From: Methylobacterium ajmalii
Lineage (GTDB): Bacteria; Pseudomonadota; Alphaproteobacteria; Rhizobiales; Beijerinckiaceae
Direction: 5' to 3'
Length of the DNA stretch: 53,923 bases
Assembly: GCF_016613415.1 (NCBI RefSeq)
Contig: NZ_JACWCT010000073.1
Location: forward strand, 1-53,923
How positions within the stretch are numbered: the first letter of the stretch is position 1; each line of letters opens with the position of its first letter. The notes below the pieces were generated by a model. It did no database searches. It was not told the DNA's origin and worked only from the letters and a program-made list of their open reading frames with translations. Positions 36,339 through 45,206 of the stretch are shown piece after piece. The position numbers and the translations under genes are program-made.

Positions 36339-36593
36339 ATGGCCGACACGCCGGAACAGGAACTCGCGAAGCTGCGCGCCCAGCGGGTGAAGCTGCGCGC
36401 GGCGATGGCGAGCGGCGTGCTCACCGTCGAGGGCGCCGACAATACGGGTCGCGTGACCTACCGCAGCTACGACGAGATGAAGAAGGCGCTGCGCGACCTG
36501 GACCGGGACATCGCCGCGCTGGTGGCCGCGACCGGCGGCACGGTCGTGCGGCGCACCACCCAGGTCGTGATGACGGGGCGCAGCGGGTGGTGA
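36339..36593 (+). CDS. gpW-like head-tail joining protein
   Basis: An 84-residue protein starting MADTPEQELAKLRAQRVKLR, with an N-terminal helix, a beta hairpin (GVLTVEGADNTGRVTYRSYD) and a second helix (KKALRDLDRDIAALVAATGG). Length, fold order and place between terminase and portal match lambda gpW, which fits beneath the portal once the head is filled. GAGGTGAGC precedes the ATG. The stop overlaps the portal start. Confidence 0.85.
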   Translation: MADTPEQELAKLRAQRVKLRAAMASGVLTVEGADNTGRVTYRSYDEMKKALRDLDRDIAALVAATGGTVVRRTTQVVMTGRSGW

Positions 36594-38215
36594 GCGTCGC
36601 CCCGCCGGTCCGATTCCGGGTCAAGGGCACCGGCCAGTACGTCGCGCCGGTCGCCATGGACCTCGACGGCGAGCCGGCCGGCATGCTCGAGGCCCCGGCC
36701 TACGATGTCGCGGGCGGGCGCGGTCGCCGCTCGCGCTCCTGGCGCGTCGGTAGCTACGGCCCGAACAGCGCGATCACCTACGCGCTCGACGAACTGCGGC
36801 GAAAGAGCCGCGACCAGACCCGGCGCAACCCCTATGCCGGCGCCGCGGTCGAACGCCTGGTGTCGAACATCGTCGGCACCGGCATCGTGCCGCGCTCCAC
36901 CGCGGCGCGCGCGACCGAGGGCCTGTCGAAGGCCGAGGCCCGCCGGATCAAGAAGGAGGATGCCGCGTTCCGGGCTGGGTTGCAGGCACTATTCCTGGCC
37001 TGGACCGACGAGGCCGACAGCATCGGCGCGCACGACTTCTACGGCCTGCAGGCCATCGCGGTGCGCGGCATGGTCGAGGGCGGCGAGACCTTCACCCGCC
37101 TGCGCACCCGTCTGCTCTCGGACGGCCTGTCGGTGCCGCTCCAGCTGCAGGTGCTCGAGGGTGACCACTGCCCGCACCTCAAGACCGAGCCCGGCAGCAA
37201 CATCCGCCAGGGCATCCGCTACAACGCGATCGGGCGGCGCCAGAGCTACTTCCTCTACCGGGAGCACCCGGGCGACGGCGTGATGGTGCCGGCCGGCCTC
37301 GAACTCGCCGAGGTGCCGGCGGACGACGTGGCGCACCTCTACAGGGCGATGCGCCCCGGGCAGGACCGCGGCGAACCCTGGCTCGCCCGAGCGCTACGCA
37401 CGCTCTACGACCTCGACGGCTACCTCGACGCCGAACTTGTCCGCAAGAAGAACACGACGCGCCTCGTCGGCTTCATCAAGCGGTCCATGGAAGAGGGCGC
37501 GGACAGCCCGGCCGGCTCCGGCCCGCTCGGCACCGACGGCGCGGACGACGATGGTGCCGTGTCGCTGGAATTCGAGCCCGGCACCCTGCAAGTCCTGGCC
37601 GACGGCGAGGAGGTGCAGTTCTCCGACCCGAAGGACGTCGGGCCGAACTTCGACATGTTCGTCCGGGAGGCCAAGCGGCAGATCGCGGCGGCCTGCGGCC
37701 TGCTCTACGAGATCCTGAGCGGCGACTACAGCACGCTGGACGATCGCACGCTGCGCGCCGCGCTCAACGACTTCCGCCGCGGCGTCGAGGCGCTGCAGCA
37801 CCACCAGGTCGTGTTCCAGTTCTGCCGCCCGGTCTGGCGCCGGTGGATCGACCTCGCGATCATGTCGGGCGCCCTCAAGCCGCCGGCCGGGATGCCGCGT
37901 GCTGCGGTCTACGCCGCGAACTGGGTGCCGCAGGCCTGGCCGTACATCCACCCGGTGCAGGACGTCGAGGGCAAGACGAAGGAGATCCAGGCGGGTCTCT
38001 CCTCGCGCGCTCGCAAGGTCGCCGAGGGCGGCTTCGACGCCGAGACGATCGACGCCGAGAACCAGGCGGACAACGAGCGGGCCGACGACATGGGCCTCGC
38101 CTACACCAGCGACGGGCGGAACGCGGTCAAGCCGGCGTCGCCGGCCGACGCCGCGCCTGGCGGCAGCGAGCCGCCGCCGAAGCCGTCCCCCGCGCCGACC
38201 CAGCCGGAAGAGTGA
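36590..38215 (+). CDS. Portal protein (lambda gpB family)
   Basis: The 541-residue protein starts at GTG 36590, overlapping the gpW stop; GTG 36587 is an equivalent alternative. It shows the lambda-type portal features: RRKSRDQTRRNPYAGAAVER near the N terminus, VLEGDHCPHLKT, the GIRYNAIGRRQSYFLYREHP strand region, FLYDLDGYLDAELVRKKNTT-like helices and YEILSGDYSTLDDRTLRAAL. Twelve copies would form the DNA gate of the capsid. The C terminus is Pro/Ala-rich and disordered. The S49 peptidase gene follows two bases after its stop. Confidence 0.93.
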   Translation: MSVAPPVRFRVKGTGQYVAPVAMDLDGEPAGMLEAPAYDVAGGRGRRSRSWRVGSYGPNSAITYALDELRRKSRDQTRRNPYAGAAVERLVSNIVGTGIVPRSTAARATEGLSKAEARRIKKEDAAFRAGLQALFLAWTDEADSIGAHDFYGLQAIAVRGMVEGGETFTRLRTRLLSDGLSVPLQLQVLEGDHCPHLKTEPGSNIRQGIRYNAIGRRQSYFLYREHPGDGVMVPAGLELAEVPADDVAHLYRAMRPGQDRGEPWLARALRTLYDLDGYLDAELVRKKNTTRLVGFIKRSMEEGADSPAGSGPLGTDGADDDGAVSLEFEPGTLQVLADGEEVQFSDPKDVGPNFDMFVREAKRQIAAACGLLYEILSGDYSTLDDRTLRAALNDFRRGVEALQHHQVVFQFCRPVWRRWIDLAIMSGALKPPAGMPRAAVYAANWVPQAWPYIHPVQDVEGKTKEIQAGLSSRARKVAEGGFDAETIDAENQADNERADDMGLAYTSDGRNAVKPASPADAAPGGSEPPPKPSPAPTQPEE

Positions 38216-38217
38216 CC

Positions 38218-39120
38218 ATGATCAGCGCGCTCCACGCCCTGACGGCCGAGCCGTGGGCGATCCGTCCCGACTACCTGCACTTCATGGCGAGCCTCGCGAG
38301 CCTGGACCGGGCCGGCCGTGCCGATCGCCGTGCCGCCGAGGGCGAGGACTGGTTCCGCCTCGACCTGCAGGCCGCCGCCGGCCCGACCGCGCAGCGCCTC
38401 GACGGCGCCCGCTATGCCATGCTCACCCGCGAGGGTGTGGCCGTGATCCCGATCGTCGGCCCGATCTTCCCGCGCGCCAACTTGATGACCGAGATGTCCG
38501 GCACCGGCGCCTCCACGGCGATGCTGGCCCGGGACTTGTCGCTCGCCCGCGACAGCGCGGACGTCGGCGCCATCATGCTCCTAGTGGATTCGCCCGGTGG
38601 CTCGCCGACCGGGATCAATGCCCTGGCCGATCAGCTCTACGCCCTGCGGGGCGTCAAGCGCGTGGTCGCTCACGTCTCGGGCTCGGCGGCCTCGGCGGCC
38701 TACTGGATCGCCTCGTCCGCGGGCGAGCTCGTGACCGACAAGACCGGCATGCTCGGCTCGATCGGCGTGGTGGCGGCGCTTTCGAAGCAGGTCGAACCGG
38801 ACGCCACCGGCAGCCTGTCCATCGAGATCGTGTCCTCGAACGCGCCGAACAAGCGGCCCGACCCGCAGTCGGAGGACGGTGCCGGCCAGGTGCGGGCGCT
38901 CCTCGACGGCATCGAGGCGCAGTTCATCGCCGACGTGGCGCGCGGTCGGAAGACCACCCCGGCGCGAGTCCGCACCGACTTCGGCGCCGGCGGCATGAAG
39001 GTCGGCGCCGATGCCGTCGCCGCCGGCATGGCCGATCGCGTCCGGACCCAGGACGCCACCCTCAAGGATCTGAGCCGGACCGCCGCCAACGAGCGCGCCG
39101 TCCGCGCCACGCGGCGGTAG
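38218..39120 (+). CDS. S49-family capsid protease (lambda gpC-like)
   Basis: A 300-residue ClpP/SppA-fold peptidase. The ATG at 38218 has GGAAGAGTG upstream; the open frame further left is a shadow of the portal gene. Landmarks are VAVIPIVGPIFPRANLMTEM, IMLLVDSPGGSPTGI (oxyanion region), the serine helix HVSGSAASAAYWIASSAGEL and TDKTGMLGSIGVVA. It should process portal or scaffold proteins during head maturation. Unlike lambda, where the Nu3 scaffold lies inside gene C, the scaffold-like gene here is separate and follows it. Confidence 0.9.
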   Translation: MISALHALTAEPWAIRPDYLHFMASLASLDRAGRADRRAAEGEDWFRLDLQAAAGPTAQRLDGARYAMLTREGVAVIPIVGPIFPRANLMTEMSGTGASTAMLARDLSLARDSADVGAIMLLVDSPGGSPTGINALADQLYALRGVKRVVAHVSGSAASAAYWIASSAGELVTDKTGMLGSIGVVAALSKQVEPDATGSLSIEIVSSNAPNKRPDPQSEDGAGQVRALLDGIEAQFIADVARGRKTTPARVRTDFGAGGMKVGADAVAAGMADRVRTQDATLKDLSRTAANERAVRATRR

Positions 39121-39192
39121 CCGCGCCTCCCATCCCGGCCGAGCCGGGCCAGGGCACATCGCCCGCCCATCCGCCCACCCCAGGAGTACCGA

Positions 39193-39777
39193 ATGCCGCG
39201 TGATCTCGCGGGCCTTCGCCATGATCGCGCGAAGGCCTCCTCCCGCATGACCGAGCTTGCCGCCGCCGCCCGCGGCCGCTCGATGACCGACGACGAACAG
39301 CGCGAGTTCGACACCGCCGCCGGCAAGGTGACAGACCTCGATCGCGACATCGCCGCCGCCGAGGCCGAGGCGGATCGCTCGACGTCGAGCGCCAGCACCC
39401 GCGCCGACGCGGCGGAGATCGCCAAGCTCTGCGTGAACGGCGGCGTGCCGTCGATGGCCTCCGCCCTGATCGCCGAGGGCGTCTCGGTCGACGAGGCGCG
39501 GACGCGCATCAACGCCGCCGGCGAGATGAAGACGGTGGTGGAGCACGCCCGCCGCGTCGATCCGACGATCCCGGCCGACGCCGCCGACAAGCTCCTCGCC
39601 GAGGGCAAGACGGTCGAGCAGGCCCGGGCGAGCTTCTTCGAGCGCTTCGTCGCGGCCGAGGAGAAGACCTCGATCCGCTCCCACATCCCGACGGCCCAGG
39701 GCAACGCCGGCCTCACCGCCTCCGCCAGCAGCATGGAGCGCGAGCTCCGCCGCGCCGGCCTGAAGAAGGACGCCTGA
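39193..39777 (+). CDS. Scaffold-like head protein
   Basis: A 194-residue protein in the lambda Nu3 position. The first 70 residues form a coiled coil (MTELAAAARGRSMTDDEQRE, FDTAAGKVTDLDRDIAAAEA) closely similar in style to the delta domain of HK97-type capsid proteins. The rest is helical and rich in Ala and Glu (IAEGVSVDEARTRINAAGEM, LLAEGKTVEQARASFFERFV). CAGGAG precedes the ATG. A scaffold role is inferred from position and composition. It is not an HK97 capsid fold, because a separate gpE-type capsid protein follows. Confidence 0.7.
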   Translation: MPRDLAGLRHDRAKASSRMTELAAAARGRSMTDDEQREFDTAAGKVTDLDRDIAAAEAEADRSTSSASTRADAAEIAKLCVNGGVPSMASALIAEGVSVDEARTRINAAGEMKTVVEHARRVDPTIPADAADKLLAEGKTVEQARASFFERFVAAEEKTSIRSHIPTAQGNAGLTASASSMERELRRAGLKKDA

Positions 39778-39780
39778 CCC

Positions 39781-40161
39781 ATGGCCCTCCTCGAGACCGC
39801 GATCGTCGCTTCCGACTGGCTGAAGGCGGAGGACGGCTCCTACCGCAGCCGCGACACGGCGATCATCGCCTCCGGCGCCGGCAAGCTCGTTTCCGGCACC
39901 GTGCTCGCCAAGGTCGCCGCGACCGGCAAGTATGTGCCGGCCGCTGCCGCCGGTTCCGACGGCTCGCAGACCGCCGTGGCGGTGCTGCTGTTCCCGGTCG
40001 ACGCGACGAGCGCCGACGCCAAGGCGGTGATCGTGTCCCGGCACGCCATCGCGAGCCATAACGGCCTCACCTACGGGGCCACCATCAACGATGCTACGAA
40101 GCGCGCAGCGGCGAACGCCCAGCTCGGCGCGGTCGGCATCATCGTCCGCCAGGGGGCCTGA
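39781..40161 (+). CDS. Head decoration protein (lambda gpD family)
   Basis: A 126-residue, mostly beta protein starting MALLETAIVASDWLKAEDGS. It contains YRSRDTAIIASGAGKLVSGT and TAVAVLLFPVDATSADAKAV, the pattern of the gpD/HDPD family. Trimers bind the expanded capsid surface and stabilise it. It is four bases after the scaffold-like gene and six before the capsid gene, as in lambda. Confidence 0.9.
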   Translation: MALLETAIVASDWLKAEDGSYRSRDTAIIASGAGKLVSGTVLAKVAATGKYVPAAAAGSDGSQTAVAVLLFPVDATSADAKAVIVSRHAIASHNGLTYGATINDATKRAAANAQLGAVGIIVRQGA

Positions 40162-40167
40162 TCCGCG

Positions 40168-41223
40168 ATGCCCGAGATCCTCGACATCTTCAACCAGGAC
40201 GCCTTCTCGGCGTCCGCCCTCACCGGCAACATCACGCTGGTGCCGAACGCCTACGGGCGCATCAACGCGCTCGGACTGTTCCGGCCCGAGCCGATCGCCA
40301 CCACCACGGTGACGGTGATCCTCGAGAACGGCGTGCTGAACCTGCTGCCCACCCGGCCGCGCGGCGCCCCGGCGTCGCTCGGCACCCGCGGCCGGCAGAA
40401 GCCGAAGGCGTTCCCGGTGCCGCACATCCCGCACGAGGACAGCGTCCTGGCGACCGACGTCCAGAACATGCTGGCGCTCACGCCGAACGGCATCGCCGGC
40501 CTGGAGACCGTGCTGGGCTTCCTGAACCGGAAGCTGATCGTGATGCGCAACAAGCACGCGATCACGCTGGAGAAGCTGCGGATGGACGCGCTGAAGGGCG
40601 TGATCCGCGACTACGACGGCTCGGTCATCCTCGACCTGTTCGCCGCGTTCGGCGTGACGCAGCAGGTGGTGGACTTCGCCCTGGGCACCTCCTCGACCGA
40701 CGTGCTCGGCAAGTGCCAGGACGTCACCGGCTACATGGAGGACAACCTCCTCGGCGAGACCATGACCGGCGTGCATGCGCTCGCCTCGCCCGAGTGGTTC
40801 CGCAAGTTCACCTCGCACGCGAGCGTGAAGGAGGCTTTCAAGTACTACCAGTCGGGGCCGCAGATCCTGCGCGAGGACGTCCGCAAGGGCTTCACCTTCG
40901 GCGGCATCACCTTCGAGGAATACCGCGGCTCGGCCTCCTACGTGCAGGAGGACGGGACCACCAGCGTGCCCGAGCGGTTCGTGCCGGCCGGCGACGTGCG
41001 GTTCTTCCCGCTCGGCACCACCGACACCTTCACGAACTACTGGGCGCCGCCCGACTTCTGGTCGGCGGTGAACCAGGCGCCGGCGATCGGCGACGCCGAG
41101 GTGTTCGTGGCGCCGCTCGAGCCGAAGAAGTTCGGCAAGGGCATGGACATCCACACCGAGTCCAACCCGCTCCCGCTCGTGAAGCGCCCGGCGCTGCTGG
41201 TGCGCGGCACCACCTCGAACTGA
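40168..41223 (+). CDS. Major capsid protein (lambda gpE family)
   Basis: At 351 residues it matches the gpE family in length and in motifs: an N-terminal DIFNQDAFSASALTGNITLV, ATTTVTVILENGVLNLLPTR, PRGAPASLGTRGRQKPKAF, and a C-terminal VFVAPLEPKKFGKGMDIHTE and SNPLPLVKRPALLVRGTTSN. These form the icosahedral shell with an HK97-like fold. The gene follows decoration protein D directly. Confidence 0.95.
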   Translation: MPEILDIFNQDAFSASALTGNITLVPNAYGRINALGLFRPEPIATTTVTVILENGVLNLLPTRPRGAPASLGTRGRQKPKAFPVPHIPHEDSVLATDVQNMLALTPNGIAGLETVLGFLNRKLIVMRNKHAITLEKLRMDALKGVIRDYDGSVILDLFAAFGVTQQVVDFALGTSSTDVLGKCQDVTGYMEDNLLGETMTGVHALASPEWFRKFTSHASVKEAFKYYQSGPQILREDVRKGFTFGGITFEEYRGSASYVQEDGTTSVPERFVPAGDVRFFPLGTTDTFTNYWAPPDFWSAVNQAPAIGDAEVFVAPLEPKKFGKGMDIHTESNPLPLVKRPALLVRGTTSN

Positions 41224-41348
41224 CCGGCACAGCGTGCGGCCCGCCCGCATGTTCGTCACCGACGAGGTCGACCACTGGCCGCCCGGCATCCTGGGCGGCT
41301 CCATCGTCCTGACGCCTGCACAGCAGGCCTTCATCGAGAGGATGCGCC

Positions 41349-41594
41349 ATGAAGCTGCGCGAGAAGGGCAAGACCGACGCCGAGCCCGTCACCATGGGCT
41401 GGGACGAGGCGCAGGCGGCGCTCGCCGCCGGCACCCACGAGGTCGCCGAAGGCTCGGACGCCGGCGCCGGTGTCGATGCCCCGGTGGCCGATAGCGAGGG
41501 CGGCCCGGGCGCCGACCAGGGTAAGCAGGTCGGCGATAACTCGAAGGCGAAGACCGAGGCCGACGCCGGCAAGGGGCAGCGCGCCGCACGATGA
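41349..41594 (+). CDS. Small acidic protein in the lambda FI position
   Basis: An 81-residue protein, MKLREKGKTDAEPVTMGWDE, then a low-complexity Ala/Gly/Asp tail (GADQGKQVGDNSKAKTEADA). GAGAGGATG precedes the ATG, and its stop overlaps the next start (ATGA). Lambda FI, at this place, is a small acidic protein that helps DNA packaging; this protein shares the position and composition, but I see no firm sequence match. The 125 bases between the capsid gene and this start hold another frame, discussed in the findings. Confidence 0.55.
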   Translation: MKLREKGKTDAEPVTMGWDEAQAALAAGTHEVAEGSDAGAGVDAPVADSEGGPGADQGKQVGDNSKAKTEADAGKGQRAAR

Positions 41595-41953
41595 GCGTTC
41601 TGTCGATGGCGGTGGACGCCCTCTTCGACGATCCGAACCTCAGTCGTGACGCCGTGTGGCGCGCGGGCGGTGCCGGCAATGGCCGGCTCGTCCGCATCCG
41701 CCGGCGCTCGCCGGAGGCGGTTATCGGGGTGGGCGACAACCGCTTCGACCTCGACGCCATGCTGATCGACGTCCGCCTGTCCGAGGTGCCGGCCCCGGCC
41801 AAGGGCGACACCTTCCAAGTGGAAGCGGAAGACGGCGAGCCCGGGGGCCTGTTCGAGGTCATCGGGCTCGCCACGATCGACAGCCACCGGCTGGTGCGGA
41901 CCTGCGAGGTGGCGCCCATCGCCGAGGACGATCCGGAGGACGAGGGGCCGTGA
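41591..41953 (+). CDS. Head-tail attachment protein (lambda gpFII-like)
   Basis: A 120-residue protein starting MSVLSMAVDALFDDPNLSRD, then a beta-rich core (VIGVGDNRFDLDAMLIDVRL, FEVIGLATIDSHRLVRTCEV) and an acidic tail. The fold order and the place after the FI-like gene fit the Phage_attach/gpFII family, which joins the head to the tail tube. ATGA couples it to the previous gene, and GTGA to the next. Confidence 0.75.
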   Translation: MSVLSMAVDALFDDPNLSRDAVWRAGGAGNGRLVRIRRRSPEAVIGVGDNRFDLDAMLIDVRLSEVPAPAKGDTFQVEAEDGEPGGLFEVIGLATIDSHRLVRTCEVAPIAEDDPEDEGP

Positions 41954-42615
41954 GGCTCACCGCCGGAGCGCCGGACATCCGCGGCGCGCTGTCTGGCGCC
42001 GAGGTGCAGATCGCCCGCTCGGTCACCGCCGGCATGCGCCAGGTCACCGACGGGCTGAAGGAGGACCTGCGCGCCGAGGTGCGCGACGCAGGGCTTGGCC
42101 CGCGCCTCGCCAACACCTGGCGCGGGCAGACCTTCCCGAAGACCGGCGAGAGCGCGGACGCCGCGTCCTACGTCTCCTCGAACGCCCCGAAGCTGATCGA
42201 CGCCTTCGATCGCGGCGTGACGATCACCGCGAAGGGCGGCAAGTACCTCGCGATTCCGACGCCCAATGCCGGCGTCCGGCAGCTGTCGAAGCGGCGCACG
42301 AAGGGCTCGACCGACAACACCCTGTCCCCCGCAGCGTGGGAGCGGGAGACCGGCACGAAGCTGCGGTTCATCCCGACCCGTAGCGGCGGCGTGCTGGTCG
42401 CGGATGCCTTCTACCGCCGGCAGGCCGCGCGCTTCCAGCGCCGCAAGGGGTTCCGCCCGATCCGCGAGGCCGGCCCGGCGAAGGGGCGCACCTTCGTGGT
42501 GATCTTCGTCCTGGTGCGCCAGGCCAAGCTCCGCAAGCGGCTCGACATCGACACGACGGCCAGGGCCTGGGCCGAGCGCGTGCCCGCCGCCATCGCCGCC
42601 AACTGGCAGGCCTGA
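41950..42615 (+). CDS. Tail-completion-type protein (lambda gpZ position; DUF6441-like)
   Basis: A 221-residue protein from GTG 41950 (GTGA overlap with the previous stop); the longer open frame is a shadow. It starts MRLTAGAPDIRGALSGAEVQ, is basic in the middle (KRRTKGSTDNTLSPAAWERE, RRQAARFQRRKGFRPIREAG) and ends RVPAAIAANWQA. Content and place match proteins placed at the head-tail junction in Hyphomicrobiales phages, and I associate it with DUF6441. The exact role is inferred from lambda order. Confidence 0.65.
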   Translation: MRLTAGAPDIRGALSGAEVQIARSVTAGMRQVTDGLKEDLRAEVRDAGLGPRLANTWRGQTFPKTGESADAASYVSSNAPKLIDAFDRGVTITAKGGKYLAIPTPNAGVRQLSKRRTKGSTDNTLSPAAWERETGTKLRFIPTRSGGVLVADAFYRRQAARFQRRKGFRPIREAGPAKGRTFVVIFVLVRQAKLRKRLDIDTTARAWAERVPAAIAANWQA

Positions 42616-42630
42616 TCCGAGGACGTCGCC

Positions 42631-43209
42631 ATGGCGCGCTTCTCTCCGTTCGTCGCCCTGCTCCTGCTGCTCATCGCGCCTGCCTTGGCCGAGCCGCCGC
42701 CGACCGTGGCGCCCGGCGCGGCGCAGAGCGTGCAACTGCAGCCGGTCGCGATCTACGGCGCCGACGGCCGCGTGGTCTCGTTCCCCGATCCGAACCGGAC
42801 GATGGTCATGCCGTTCGTTCGGGCGACCGGCAGCGGCTTCATCTTCCCGGCGACCTCGTCGCCGCAGCAGTTCCTGGTCACCCAGCCGGCCGGCACCACC
42901 ACCTATCGGGCCTACAACCCGTGCGCCGCGGCGGACGTCCGGATCACCAGCGTGTCGGCGATCGAACCGCTGGTCGCGGTCGCGACCGAGTACCCGGGCG
43001 TGGCGCGGGTCACCTCCCGCACGGGGACGATCGACCGGTTCAGCGGAACGCGATTCGGCCGCGGCGCAGAGACCCTGGGCAGCGCCGCTAACCCGATGGG
43101 CGGCCCGAACCGAATCGTCTCCATCATGATCGTGCCGATCCCGGGTTACCCGGCTGACCTGACCGGCATGACTTGCGAATTCGAGCTCATGTACGGGAAC
43201 GGTGGCTGA
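42631..43209 (+). CDS. Signal-peptide protein inserted between tail genes
   Basis: A 192-residue protein with a clear Sec signal peptide ([20 protein letters not shown], cleavage before EPPP). The mature part is beta-rich ([60 protein letters not shown]) and has two cysteines (NPCAAA and MTCEF) that could pair outside the cytoplasm. Neither lambda nor its close relatives have an exported protein at this place. Its stop overlaps the start of the collagen-like gene (TGATG). It is probably a cargo gene of the late operon; no family was recognised. Confidence 0.75.
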   Translation: MARFSPFVALLLLLIAPALAEPPPTVAPGAAQSVQLQPVAIYGADGRVVSFPDPNRTMVMPFVRATGSGFIFPATSSPQQFLVTQPAGTTTYRAYNPCAAADVRITSVSAIEPLVAVATEYPGVARVTSRTGTIDRFSGTRFGRGAETLGSAANPMGGPNRIVSIMIVPIPGYPADLTGMTCEFELMYGNGG

Positions 43210-43802
43210 TGCGTGCGCTCCACATCGCGCTCTGTGCCGCGTTCCTGGCGACGCCCGCCGCGGCCCGGGTGCCCGGCACCGCCGGCCCGCCGGGGTTGCA
43301 CGGCGAAAAGGGCGAGCCCGGGGTACCTGGCCCGAAAGGAGATCCTGGTGAGCGAGGACTTCCGGGAGCGCCTGGACCGAATGGCGAGCGCGGCCCCGCA
43401 GGACTTGCTGGTCCACAGGGCAACCCTGGACCTCAGGGCGTGCCTGGTCCGGCCGGGGCCGCAGGTCGGGCGGGCGACACTGGCCCCGCCGGTCCGGCTG
43501 GCCCCACGGGCGCCGACGGCAAGCCGCGGCGCGTCGAGCGCTACACCCAGCCCGCTAACGCGAGCGGCGTCGCCACCTTCACCTGGCCCGCCTGTACCGC
43601 GACGCCCGACGTGGACGTGATCCCGGGGTGGATCACGATCGGCGGCGTGCAGCAGATGGTGACCGGCGGTGTCACCTCGCAGACCGCATCGGGTGCGACG
43701 GTCGCGGTGAAGATTTCGCAGGGCACGATTGCCCTCTCCGGCACGCCGTTCCGGCAGGCCGACACCGGCACGGCCTCGACCGTGCGCGTGATCTGCAACT
43801 GA
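43209..43802 (+). CDS. Collagen-like protein with a signal peptide
   Basis: A 197-residue protein. A short signal peptide ([20 protein letters not shown]) is followed by 28 uninterrupted Gly-X-Y triplets at residues 23-106 ([19 protein letters not shown]...). A compact C-terminal domain of about 85 residues follows ([20 protein letters not shown] to STVRVICN), beta-rich with Cys near both ends. Collagen-like triplets with a C-terminal knob are typical of trimeric phage fibres, but a Sec signal is unusual for a virion protein. A surface protein of the lysogen is the other possibility. It is coupled to the preceding exported protein. Confidence 0.85.
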   Translation: MRALHIALCAAFLATPAAARVPGTAGPPGLHGEKGEPGVPGPKGDPGERGLPGAPGPNGERGPAGLAGPQGNPGPQGVPGPAGAAGRAGDTGPAGPAGPTGADGKPRRVERYTQPANASGVATFTWPACTATPDVDVIPGWITIGGVQQMVTGGVTSQTASGATVAVKISQGTIALSGTPFRQADTGTASTVRVICN

Positions 43803-43812
43803 CCGGACGCCC

Positions 43813-44247
43813 ATGCCGAGCAAGCGTGAACAGGTCCTGCAGGGCGTCTCAGACCTGCTGAAGGCCGCCCTGCCGAAGGCCTCCCACTTCCGCAACGAGG
43901 TGAAGCCCGAGGCCATTCCGGCGAACGGCTTCGTCAACATGGACGACGGCGACCCGGGCGAGCCCGAGGTCACGCTGAATCCCACCACCTGGATCTACGA
44001 GCACGCCATCCCGGTCGACGTCGCTGCGCTCAAGAGCCGGACCGTCAGCGCCGAGCTGCGGCTGGACGCCATGCTGCAGGCCATCGGCGCGGCCGTGGCG
44101 GCGGATCGGACCCTCCGCGGCCTCTGCGACTACCTGATGGTGCAGGCAGCCACCACCGAGCCCCTGACTGCGGAAGGCGCAGCCGTCTCGCGCCTGGCGC
44201 TGGTCGAGATCGTCGCCGTCTACGGCACCACCGATCCCCTGAACTGA
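43813..44247 (+). CDS. Tail terminator protein (lambda gpU position)
   Basis: A 144-residue protein starting MPSKREQVLQGVSDLLKAAL, with a middle part EVTLNPTTWIYEHAIPVDVA, a helix (SAELRLDAMLQAIGAAVAAD) and a C-terminal strand LALVEIVAVYGTTDPLN. The helix-strand order matches tail terminator proteins that cap the tail tube and fix its length with the tape measure. It lies ten bases after the collagen-like gene and 17 before the tail tube gene. Confidence 0.75.
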   Translation: MPSKREQVLQGVSDLLKAALPKASHFRNEVKPEAIPANGFVNMDDGDPGEPEVTLNPTTWIYEHAIPVDVAALKSRTVSAELRLDAMLQAIGAAVAADRTLRGLCDYLMVQAATTEPLTAEGAAVSRLALVEIVAVYGTTDPLN

Positions 44248-44264
44248 AACCCGAGGAGAAAACC

Positions 44265-45206
44265 ATGGCTCGCGCCCGCGGAGCGAACGCCATCATGGCG
44301 GCTGCCTTCGAGACCACCTACGGCGTCCCGCCCACCAGCGGATTTCGCAAGCTGCCCTTCGTCTCGTCCAACCTCGGCGAGGAGCAGGGCCTGATCGCCA
44401 GCGACCTTCTCGGCTACGGCCGCGAGCCGCTGCCGCCGACCCGCGACGTCGTGAACAACGACGGCGACGTGGTCGTGCCGATCGACCTGCGCAACTTCGG
44501 CAACTGGCTGAAGCTGTTCATGGGCGCGCCGTCGAGCACCGATGCCACCGGCGTGCGCACCCACGTGTTCACGTCCGGCGCCGTCGCCCTCCCTTCGATG
44601 ACGGTGGAGGTCGGCCTGCCGGAGGTGCCGAGCTACGGCCAGAACTTCGGCGTGCGCGGCAACACCATGCGGGTGCAGATGCAGCGCTCCGGCCTGCTCA
44701 CCGCGACGCTCGGCCTGATCGCGCAGGGCGAGAACAAGCTGGTGGCGTCGGCCGCCGGCACGCTCGCCGAGGCCAGCGTGGAGCGGTTCAGCCCGTTCCA
44801 GGGTGCCATCACCCGGGGCGGCCAGCCGCTCGGATCCGTCGTGTCGGCCGACTTCACCTACACCAACAACCTCGACAAGGTGGAGGTCATCCGCGGTGAT
44901 GGCCGGATCGAGGACGCCGACCCCGGCATGGTCGGCATGTCTGGCAACATCGCGGTGCGGTTCCGGGACACCACGCTACTCGATCAGGCGACCTCGGGCG
45001 CGCCTGTGGAGCTCACCTTCGGCTGGGTCACCGACGCGGCGCGCTCGCTCGTGTTCACGGCGCACGCCGTCTACCTGCCGCGCGCCAAGACGCCGGTGAC
45101 CGGCCCGAATGGGGTGCAGGCCACCTTCGCGTGGCAGGCGGCGAAAGATATGACGCTCGGCAAGACCGTCACCGCCACGCTCATCAACAACGTCGCGACA
45201 TACTGA
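44265..45206 (+). CDS. Major tail tube protein
   Basis: A 313-residue protein with the beta-sandwich pattern of siphophage tube proteins: MARARGANAIMAAAFETTYG, NDGDVVVPIDLRNFGNWLKL, SADFTYTNNLDKVEVIRGDG and MSGNIAVRFRDTTLLDQATS, ending LGKTVTATLINNVATY. GAGGAG stands at good spacing before the ATG. It builds the tail tube, with the gpV role in lambda order. A 244-base structured non-coding stretch follows instead of the next gene. Confidence 0.88.
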   Translation: MARARGANAIMAAAFETTYGVPPTSGFRKLPFVSSNLGEEQGLIASDLLGYGREPLPPTRDVVNNDGDVVVPIDLRNFGNWLKLFMGAPSSTDATGVRTHVFTSGAVALPSMTVEVGLPEVPSYGQNFGVRGNTMRVQMQRSGLLTATLGLIAQGENKLVASAAGTLAEASVERFSPFQGAITRGGQPLGSVVSADFTYTNNLDKVEVIRGDGRIEDADPGMVGMSGNIAVRFRDTTLLDQATSGAPVELTFGWVTDAARSLVFTAHAVYLPRAKTPVTGPNGVQATFAWQAAKDMTLGKTVTATLINNVATY

